Part shown: positions 40,422 to 48,400 of the stretch, one piece after another
How positions within the stretch are numbered: position 1 is the stretch's first letter
Layout: the number at the start of each line of letters is the position of its first letter
Assembly (NCBI RefSeq): GCF_019355395.1
Contig: NZ_CP048829.1
Location: forward strand, 3,017,001-3,081,000
DNA from: Chordicoccus furentiruminis
Lineage (GTDB): Bacteria > Bacillota > Clostridia > Lachnospirales > Lachnospiraceae
DNA length: 64,000 nucleotides
Reading direction: 5' to 3'
Notes under the pieces: model-generated
Told to the model about the DNA's origin: nothing
What the model saw: only the letters and a program-made list of their open reading frames with translations
Databases searched by the model: none
Translations under genes and position numbers: made by a program

Positions 40422-42476
40422 ATGAGCAGAAGACATATCAGACTGAGAATGAAAGACGGAAGCGGACCCGGAAAGATCACGGACGTCGCACGTGACGGTT
40501 CTCCCGTCGTGAGACACACGCGTCCCCTGCGGAAAAAAGGCGCGTCATCCGGCCGGATCGTGACGGGCGTCTATATGGCGAACCTCCGCGGGTACGGTTT
40601 CGCAAGGCCCGTGGATGAGAACTGGAAGGACGGCGATATCTATATCAGCCGGGACTGCACGAACGGCGCCTGGGACCGGGATACGGTGGAGGTCCGGCTG
40701 CTTCCGAAGGTACACGGCAGAAAGCAGTCCGGGACGGTCACCCGGATCCTCTCCCGCGGTGTGAACGAAGTGATCGGAACCGCGGAGCGGGACGGTCACG
40801 TGATGCTCGTGATCCCGGACGATCTGAAGCTGAACCGGACCGTGCTGATTCCGGACGAGGCGCGGAACGGCGCGAAGGACGGAGACAAGGTACTGGCGGA
40901 GATCACGGATTACGGAAGAGGAAGACATGCGAATCCGGTCGGAGCGGTCCGGGAGGTATTCGGGCCGGCCGACGCCCCGGGGGTGGATATTTTCGCCATC
41001 GCCCGAGGCGAGAACCTCCCGATGGAATTTTCGGAGAAGCAGCTGCGGCAGGCGGAGAGATGCCCGGATCATGTGCTGGACAGTGACTTCGAAGGCCGGA
41101 GAGACCTCCGGGACTGGCAGCTGGTGACGATCGACGGTCCGGACGCGAAGGATCTCGACGACGCGGTTTCGCTGACGGAGCATCCAGACGGGTACACGCT
41201 GGGCGTTCACATCGCGGACGTATCGAACTATGTCCAGGAGAGCTCTCAGCTGGACCGGGAAGCGCTGCGCCGCGGCACCTCCGTCTATCTCGCCGACAGA
41301 GTGATCCCGATGCTGCCGGAGGCGCTCTCGAACGGGATCTGCTCGCTGAACGCGGGGGAAGACCGCCTGGCGCTGAGCGTGATCATGGAGCTGGACCGCG
41401 GCGGACGCGTGACGGCACACGAAATCGTGGAATCCGTGATCCGGGTCGGGGAGCGGATGAGCTACCCGGACGTGCAGAACATTCTGGAGGAGAACGACCC
41501 GGATCTGTGCCGCCGATACGAGGCCTATGTGCCGCTCTTCCGGAGGATGGAGACGGTCTCGGCCCTGATCCGGAAACGCCGGATGAAGAGAGGCGCCATC
41601 GATTTCGATTTCCCGGAAGCGAAAATCGAGCTGGACGAAAAGGGAATCCCGACGGCGATCCTCCCGGAGAATGCCACCGTGGCGACGCGGATCATCGAGG
41701 ATTTTATGCTGACGGCCAATGAAACCGTGGCGGCGGAGTACCGGAAGCGGGCGCTGCCTTTCCTCTACCGCGTGCACGGCGAACCGGATCCCGACAAGGT
41801 GGAGGAACTGATTGCCTTTGTCCGGAAAAACGGCGTTGAGATCGACAAGAAGAAGCAGAAGATCACACCGAGGGAAATCCAGCAGGCGCTCCTCCGCATC
41901 AAGGGTCAGCCGGGCGAGGCACTGATCAGCCGGGTTATCCTCCGGACGATGCAGCAGGCATGCTACGATGTGACGCCGAGGGGACATTTCGGACTGGCGG
42001 CAAAAGACTACTGCCACTTTACTTCGCCGATCCGCCGGTATCCGGATCTTCAGATCCACCGGATCATCCGGGACGATCTGCACGGACGTCTGAACGACAG
42101 GAAGATCGGCCACTATCGGGAAATCCTTCCGGATGTGGCCCGGCAGACGTCGATGACCGAGCGGCGTGCCCAGAACGTCGAGCGGGAGACGGAGAAGCTG
42201 AAGAAATGCCAGTACATGCTGAGCCATATCGGGGAGATCTTCGACGGCGTGATCTCGGGCGTGACCGGCTGGGGGCTTTATGTGGAGCTTCCGAATACGG
42301 TGGAAGGGCTTGTTTCCGTTTCTGGAATGTGCGATGATGACTACAGTTTTGATGAGGAGAAGCGGGCGATGACGGGGCGCCTCTCACGACGCAGCTATAC
42401 GCTGGGCGATCCGGTGCGCGTGCGTGCGCAGGGAGGAGACTTGCGAACAAGGACCATTGAGTTCGAACTGATCTGA
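40422..42476 (+). CDS. rnr: ribonuclease R
   Basis: The 684-residue 3'-5' exoribonuclease degrades structured RNA and works with tmRNA. Cold-shock-type domains occupy the N-terminus, the RNB domain has TIDGPDAKDLDDAVSLTEH with the metal-binding Asp cluster, and HFTSPIRRYPDLQIHR is diagnostic. An S1 domain (GVISGVTGWGLYVEL) is at the C-terminus. ATG 40422 is chosen because MSRRHIRLRMKDG is the family-like start; the frame is open upstream to 40347. Confidence 0.94.
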   Translation: MSRRHIRLRMKDGSGPGKITDVARDGSPVVRHTRPLRKKGASSGRIVTGVYMANLRGYGFARPVDENWKDGDIYISRDCTNGAWDRDTVEVRLLPKVHGRKQSGTVTRILSRGVNEVIGTAERDGHVMLVIPDDLKLNRTVLIPDEARNGAKDGDKVLAEITDYGRGRHANPVGAVREVFGPADAPGVDIFAIARGENLPMEFSEKQLRQAERCPDHVLDSDFEGRRDLRDWQLVTIDGPDAKDLDDAVSLTEHPDGYTLGVHIADVSNYVQESSQLDREALRRGTSVYLADRVIPMLPEALSNGICSLNAGEDRLALSVIMELDRGGRVTAHEIVESVIRVGERMSYPDVQNILEENDPDLCRRYEAYVPLFRRMETVSALIRKRRMKRGAIDFDFPEAKIELDEKGIPTAILPENATVATRIIEDFMLTANETVAAEYRKRALPFLYRVHGEPDPDKVEELIAFVRKNGVEIDKKKQKITPREIQQALLRIKGQPGEALISRVILRTMQQACYDVTPRGHFGLAAKDYCHFTSPIRRYPDLQIHRIIRDDLHGRLNDRKIGHYREILPDVARQTSMTERRAQNVERETEKLKKCQYMLSHIGEIFDGVISGVTGWGLYVELPNTVEGLVSVSGMCDDDYSFDEEKRAMTGRLSRRSYTLGDPVRVRAQGGDLRTRTIEFELI

Positions 42477-42536
42477 GCCGGGCGGGAGAGGCCGGAAACG
42501 CCGTCCGTACCGGCGCTCGGAGACTGAGGACATTTC

Positions 42537-43004
42537 ATGAGCAGCGATTCGATCAAGATGATCGCCAACAACAAGAAGGCGTATCACGATTATTTTATAC
42601 TGGAAAAATATGAGGCCGGCATCGAGCTGTACGGCACGGAGGTGAAATCCATCCGGATGGGCCACTGCTCGGTGAAGGAAGCCTACATCGAGATCCGCCG
42701 GGGGGAGATGATCGTGAACGGCATGCACATCTCACCCTACGAGAAGGGCAATCTGTTCAATCGGGATCCGGTGCGGCCGAGGCGTCTTCTGATGCATGCC
42801 GCCGAGATCCGGAAGCTGGAGCAGAAAATCAAGGAGAAGGGATTCACGCTGGTGCCGCTGCAGGTTTACTTCAAGGGAAGTCTGGTCAAGGTTGAGGTCG
42901 GGCTTGCAAAGGGCAAGAAGCTCTACGACAAGCGCGCTGATATCGCGAAGAAGGACATGAAGCGCGAGGCGGAGCGGGATTTCAAGATCAGAAATTTCAG
43001 CTGA
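42537..43004 (+). CDS. smpB: SsrA-binding protein SmpB
   Basis: The 155-residue SmpB carries tmRNA into stalled ribosomes. NKKAYHDYFILEKYEAGIELYGTEVKS, GMHISPYEKGN and the basic tail KKLYDKRADIAKKDMKREAER are the signatures. In most Firmicutes ssrA follows directly; here it is 8.2 kb away, with four envelope genes between. Confidence 0.96.
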   Translation: MSSDSIKMIANNKKAYHDYFILEKYEAGIELYGTEVKSIRMGHCSVKEAYIEIRRGEMIVNGMHISPYEKGNLFNRDPVRPRRLLMHAAEIRKLEQKIKEKGFTLVPLQVYFKGSLVKVEVGLAKGKKLYDKRADIAKKDMKREAERDFKIRNFS

Positions 43005-43020
43005 CGGAGGCGGGATTCGG

Positions 43021-44025
43021 ATGAACATATGGAAGAATATGCGCCGGACGGCGGTTTTCGCTCTGGCGGCTTCTGTCTGGCTGAGCACGCCGGCTGCAGC
43101 CGCCGGAAGCAGGGAGAAGCCAGCCGGCAGAAAAGCGGCGGAGCGGGCAGCGGCCGCCCAGTCACCGACCGGCCCCGTCCGGGCTGCCTCGGCTGCGGAA
43201 AGCGCGGAGGATGCGGAGGGGCTTGCCGGCCATGTCTCCGGAATCAGGGATTTTTCCTTGATCGAGGGCATGAACCCGGATCTGACGGCCGGAATCAGCT
43301 GGGATGACAGTGTGAAGAACGTGGCCGCTGACGCTTCCGGGGCTGATTTCACTACGGCGGGAAGCTATCCGGTTACGTATACGATTCAGGGCGCGGACGG
43401 AACGGAAGTGCGGAAGACGATCACCGCGACTGTTCGCCCGGATCTGGAGCACTATCTCTACGGAATGGAAGGAAAGGTGGAGATTCCGCTGAACGGTACC
43501 TTTGATCCGATGGAACATCTGGTCTGGGAGGATGAGATCAGCTCCGTCACCGCCGATACCAGCACGCTTGACACATCAAAGCCGGGCGACTATCTGATCA
43601 CCTATACGCTGACCGCGCCGGACGGCCGGCAGCAGAAAACGGTGCGTCAGGTGACGGTGACCGACGGAGATGCGGCGGAGAGCGGGACGTCCTCAGGCGT
43701 TTATTCCACTGTGACGGATCTCGGGCTCTGGCGCCTCACCGCCTACATGGATACGCCGGCGGATCAGGGTCCCTATGTGGGACAGACCGCCAGCGGAGCG
43801 CCTCTTACCGCCGGACGGACGGTGGCGGTGTCCGCCGCGACCTGCTCCCGGCTCGGACTTCAGTTCGGAGACCGCCTGATGATCGACGGTCATATCTATG
43901 TGCTGGAGGATCACGGCGGAAGTCCGATGGAGAACCAGAACTGGGTCGACATCTATGTGGACAATGAGGCGGACGAGTACTCGGATCAGTTCAATCGCTA
44001 CTCGGAGGTCTATCTGCTCCGGTGA
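43021..44025 (+). CDS. secreted 3D-domain protein with Ig-like repeats
   Basis: The 334-residue protein has a signal peptide (TM-like 11-27, cleavage near AAAAG), an Ala-rich linker, two Ig-like cell-wall repeats (SYPVTYTIQGADGTEVRKTI and DYLITYTLTAPDGRQQKTV) and a C-terminal 3D-like domain ending DRLMIDGHIYVLEDHGGS then WVDIYVDN. The 3D domain has three conserved Asp and resembles lytic transglycosylase folds. A role in cell-wall remodelling is inferred. It starts 16 bases after smpB. Confidence 0.75.
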   Translation: MNIWKNMRRTAVFALAASVWLSTPAAAAGSREKPAGRKAAERAAAAQSPTGPVRAASAAESAEDAEGLAGHVSGIRDFSLIEGMNPDLTAGISWDDSVKNVAADASGADFTTAGSYPVTYTIQGADGTEVRKTITATVRPDLEHYLYGMEGKVEIPLNGTFDPMEHLVWEDEISSVTADTSTLDTSKPGDYLITYTLTAPDGRQQKTVRQVTVTDGDAAESGTSSGVYSTVTDLGLWRLTAYMDTPADQGPYVGQTASGAPLTAGRTVAVSAATCSRLGLQFGDRLMIDGHIYVLEDHGGSPMENQNWVDIYVDNEADEYSDQFNRYSEVYLLR

Positions 44026-44043
44026 GGAGCGGATTGCGGAAGG

Positions 44044-44712
44044 ATGCAGGGAAAGACACATCTTGTGATCGGCGTGGCGCTCTCGCTGGCGGTGATGCGG
44101 CCGGCGACGATGCCGGCTCTTGTGAGCGGGGCCGGTGCCGCGGCGCTGGGCAGCGTGATCAGTGACATCGACGCCGGCCAGTCCGGCGCCGGGCATGACG
44201 CGACGAAGGTCGTGGCGTCCATCGTGATCGCCGGCGTGCTGGTGCTGCTGGCCGACCTCTATTTTCATCTCGGGCTGTACGCCCGCTTCCTCAGGAGAGG
44301 GAGGGAAACGGGCTTCATGCTGCCGCTGCTGCTCTTCATCCTCTTCGCGGCCGTCGGGATGCTGACCCGTCACCGTTCCTTCATGCACTCACTGCCGGCG
44401 ATGATCCTCTTCACAGCCTGCATATGGTTCATGCAGCGGGCGATGACTCCGTATTTCGCGATCGCCTACGCCTCCCATCTTCTGCTGGACCTCACCAACC
44501 GGAGAGGCATGCGCCTGTTCTTTCCGTCGAGAAAGCTGGTTTCCATGAAGCTGTTTGCTTCAAACGGATGGATGGACCGGATTCTGCTGACGGCCGGCGT
44601 GATCGCGCTGGTACTGGTTGTCGCCCACTCGGCGCCGATGACCGGCCAGATCGCGCGCCTTCGCGGGATGGAAGCGGCGGTGAAAAGCCGTCTGGCGGGC
44701 CTGATTCCGTGA
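44044..44712 (+). CDS. YdjM-like membrane-bound metal-dependent hydrolase (DUF457)
   Basis: The 222-residue membrane protein resembles the YdjM/DUF457 family: GKTHLVIGVALSLA at the start, SDIDAG, TRHRSFMHSLPAM and YASHLLLDLTNRRGMRLFFPS. His and Asp residues in these motifs are likely metal ligands. About five transmembrane segments are predicted. The substrate is unknown. Confidence 0.78.
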   Translation: MQGKTHLVIGVALSLAVMRPATMPALVSGAGAAALGSVISDIDAGQSGAGHDATKVVASIVIAGVLVLLADLYFHLGLYARFLRRGRETGFMLPLLLFILFAAVGMLTRHRSFMHSLPAMILFTACIWFMQRAMTPYFAIAYASHLLLDLTNRRGMRLFFPSRKLVSMKLFASNGWMDRILLTAGVIALVLVVAHSAPMTGQIARLRGMEAAVKSRLAGLIP

Positions 44713-44772
44713 AAGACGGAAGAAAGTCAGGCCTTGTTTCAGAAAACAATTCAGGTTCAGAAGGGATTTCAG

Positions 44773-45093
44773 ATGATGAAGAAAAACATACTGCTGCTGA
44801 TGATGCTTGCCGCTCTGACCGGCACCATGACCGGATGCTCCGTCGGCCTCAATCAGGGATCCGGTGCCACAGCCGCTTCGACCGGCGCCGGCAAGACGCA
44901 GGAGAGTGTCCGGACCGATATCGTCGATGACGACGAAGCGGACGCGGGGACGGAGATGGACGGGACGACGGATCCGGACGAAGGAGACGACGCAGCCGAC
45001 GAATCCGCCGCGCCGCGTGACACCGAGGTCTTCGATGAGTCCGGGAACGTCAACATCGATGCGCTGGACGAGGGCGGCGCGAGAGCGGAGTAA
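44773..45093 (+). CDS. small acidic lipoprotein
   Basis: The protein of about 106 residues has a lipoprotein signal peptide with lipobox LTGTMTGC, followed by a linker rich in Ser, Thr, Asp and Glu. There is no recognisable domain. The start at 44773 (or ATG 44776) gives a standard signal peptide; the frame is open to 44734. Likely membrane-anchored; function unknown. Confidence 0.65.
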   Translation: MMKKNILLLMMLAALTGTMTGCSVGLNQGSGATAASTGAGKTQESVRTDIVDDDEADAGTEMDGTTDPDEGDDAADESAAPRDTEVFDESGNVNIDALDEGGARAE

Positions 45094-45112
45094 GAGAGAA
45101 AAACATGGACAC

Positions 45113-45155
45113 ACAGCCGGAAGGCGGGACAGACTGTTCCGTCTTCCGGCTGTTT
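45113..45155 (+). terminator. terminator after the lipoprotein gene
   Basis: ACAGCCGGAAG pairs with CTTCCGGCTGT, followed by TTGCTGT. It closely resembles the terminator at 51095-51139 on the other side of the giant gene. Confidence 0.75.
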
Positions 45156-45407
45156 GCTGTAATAATGACGACGGTGCATCCTCAGAAAATGCACTGACAA
45201 ATCAACAAGAAGCACACGAATTCAAAATCATAGGACTTAAAGTTTAACAAATGAAGAAGAGGAAAGTTGCCAATTGACATGCAAAATATATAATTGTTAT
45301 ATAATATCTGGCATGGATTTTTACAAAATGCCTGAGTACAGCTGATTGCTTCTCTCAAGGAACTAGAGGGAGGCTGCAAAAGGCGAACGTCTGGAGGGGA
45401 GGATTGT
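45156..45407 (+). other. AT-rich leader region of the giant repeat-protein gene
   Basis: This gap is clearly more AT-rich than the neighbouring genes. It contains the promoter listed separately and a 5' leader of about 100 nt in which GGCAT / ATGCC (45312-45341) and GCTTCTCTC / GAGGGAGGC can pair. No known riboswitch class could be assigned. Confidence 0.5.
45274..45305 (+). promoter_or_regulatory. promoter of the giant repeat-protein gene
   Basis: TTGACA (45274-45279) is followed by overlapping -10 candidates TATATA (spacer 18) and TATAAT (spacer 20) in the run TTATATAAT. Confidence 0.65.
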
Positions 45408-48400
45408 ATGAAGAGACTTGTGGCACTATTGTCAGCGGCTATTCTGGCTGTTTCGCCGTTCCAGGGACAGTTGTCGTGGGTCTATGCGTCAGATGACGTC
45501 GTGGAGGTCACAGACGGTGATGCAGCAGATGCCGGATCACAGGATACCGGAGGACAGGATACGACCCTTCAGGGCGACGAAAACGAAGCCGCACCGGCAG
45601 GTGAGGACAGCGGGACGGCCGTGAATCGGCCGTCTGATACAGGAACAGCGGGAACAGATACCAATCTGTACGCTGACGACGACAACGGCGGTGAGGTGCC
45701 CCTGAACAGTGCATCTGCGGGAGAGCCGGAAGCAGTAACGGACAGTCGTTCCGAGATGGTGGTGGCGGCGGAATCCGACACGGATGAGTCGGAGAGTTAT
45801 ACCGTGACGTATGATCCGAACGGCGGAAGCTGGGACGAGGATGGTACGGACTCGGATTCCAGGACTGCGGCAATTAAAAAGGGGAATCCTGCAGATTATT
45901 ATGGCAATCCAGTTCGCAAAGGCTTTGCAGTGGCCGGCTGGAGCACAGACCGGAACGCAGAAGAACCGGAGATCACGGCTCTTTGGCAGTATGTACCGAC
46001 CAGCGATGTGACTCTGTACGCAGTCTGGACAGAAGCCTTTACGGTGACGTATGATCCGAACGGCGGAAGCTGGGACGAGGATGGTACGGACTCGGATTCC
46101 AGGACTGCGGCAATTAAAAAGGGGAATCCTGCAGATTATTATGGCAATCCAGTTCGCAAAGGCTTTGCAGTGGCCGGCTGGAGCACAGAACGGAACGCAG
46201 AAGAACCGGAGATCACGGTTCTTTGGCAGTATGTACCGACCAGCGATGTGACTCTGTACGCAGTCTGGACAGAAGCCTTTACGGTGACGTATGATCCGAA
46301 CGGCGGAAGCTGGGACGAGGATGGTACGGACTCGGATTCCAGGACTGCGGCAATTAAAAAGGGGAATCCTGCAGATTATTATGGCAATCCAGTTCGCAGA
46401 GGCTTTGCAGTGGCCGGCTGGAGCACAGAACGGAACGCAGAAGAACCGGAGATCACGGCTCTTTGGCAGTATGTACCGACCAGCGATGTGACTCTGTACG
46501 CAGTCTGGACAGAAGCCTGGATGGTGACGTATGATCCGAACGGCGGAAACTGGGACGAGGATGGCACGGACTCGGATTCCAGGACTGCGGCAATTAAAAA
46601 GGGGAATCCTGCAGATTATTTCAATCCAGTTCGCAGAGGCTTTGCAGTGGCCGGCTGGAGCACGGACCGGAACGCAGAAGAACCGGAGATCACGGCTCTT
46701 TGGCAGTATGTACCGACCAGCGATGTGACTCTGTACGCAGTCTGGACAGAAGCCTTTACGGTGACGTATGATCCGAACGGCGGAAGCTGGGACGAGGATG
46801 GTACGGACTCGGATTCCAGGACTGCGGCAATTAAAAAGGGGAATCCTGCAGATGATTTTGGCAATCCAGTTCGCAGAGGATTTGCATTTGCCGGCTGGAG
46901 CACAGACCGGAACGCAGAAGAACCGGAGATCACGGATCTTCGTCAGTACGTACCGACCAGCGATGTGACATTGTACGCAGTCTGGACAGAAGCCTGGATG
47001 GTGACGTATGATCCGAACGGCGGAAGCTGGGACGAGGATGGAACGGAATCGGATCCCAGGACTGCGGCAATTAAAAAGGGGAATCCTGCAGATGATTATG
47101 ACAATCCAGTTCGCAAAGGCTTTGCAGTGGCCGGCTGGAGCACAGACCGGAACGCAGAAGAACCGGAGATCACGGCTCTTTGGCAGTATGTACCGACCAG
47201 CGATGTGACTCTGTACGCAGTCTGGACAGAAGCCTTTACGGTGACGTATGATCCGAACGGCGGAAGCTGGGACGAGGATGGTACGGACTCGGATTCCAGG
47301 ACTGCGGCAATTAAAAAGGGGAATCCTGCAGATTATTATGGCAATCCAGTTCGCAAAGGCTTTGCAGTGGCCGGCTGGAGCACAGAACGGAACGCAGAAG
47401 AACCGGAGATCACGGTTCTTTGGCAGTATGTACCAACAGGTGATGTGACTCTGTACGCAGTCTGGACAGAAGCCTGGACGGTGACGTATGATCCGAACGG
47501 CGGAAACTGGGACGAGGATAGCACGGAATCGGATCCCAGGACTGCGGCAATTAAAAAGGGGAATCCTGCAGATGATTATGACAATCCAGTTCGCAGAGGC
47601 TTTGCAGTGGCCGGCTGGAGCACAGAACGGAACACAGAAGAACCGGAGATCACGGATCTTCGTCAGTACGTACCGACCAGCGATGTGACATTGTACGCAG
47701 TCTGGACAGAAGCCTGGATGGTGACGTATGATCCGAACGGCGGAAACTGGGACGAGGATGGTACGGACTCGGATTCCAGGACTGCGGCAATTAAAAAGGG
47801 GAATCCTGCAGATTATTATGGCAATCCAGTTCGCAAAGGCTTTGCAGTGGCCGGCTGGAGCACAGACCGGAACGCAGAAGAACCGGAGATCACGGCTCTT
47901 TGGCAGTATGTACCGACCAGCGATGTGACATTGTACGCAGTCTGGAAAGAAGCCTGGACGGTGACGTTGGATCCGAACGGCGGGAGCTGGCCAGGAAATC
48001 TTACGGACACGGAACCCTCGGCTATCGCAATTGCCAAAGGAGACAGGCTTTACTTTGGTTATCTTCTATATCGAAAAGGATATGCAGTAGTCGGATGGAG
48101 TACGGACAAGGATGCACAAGAGCCGGAGTTCAGCAATCAAGGCAATTATGTACCGACCGGCGATGTGACGTTGTACGCAGTCTGGAAAGAAGCCTGGACG
48201 GTGACGTGTGATCCGAACGGCGGGTACTGGTATGGTAATGTAACAGAAACGGATCCTCTGTCTTTCGCAATTGCCAAAGGGAAGAGTTATGATGATAATC
48301 TTCAGCCAGATCAAAACGGATCTGCCATTGTGGGCTGGAGCACAGACCGGAACGCAGAAGAACCGGAGATCACGGATCTTCGTCAGTACGTACCGACCAG

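Noticed and set aside
45300-45407. Possible cyclic-di-GMP riboswitch before the giant gene
   Set aside because: Some pairing is visible, but the conserved core bases of the known classes were not found.
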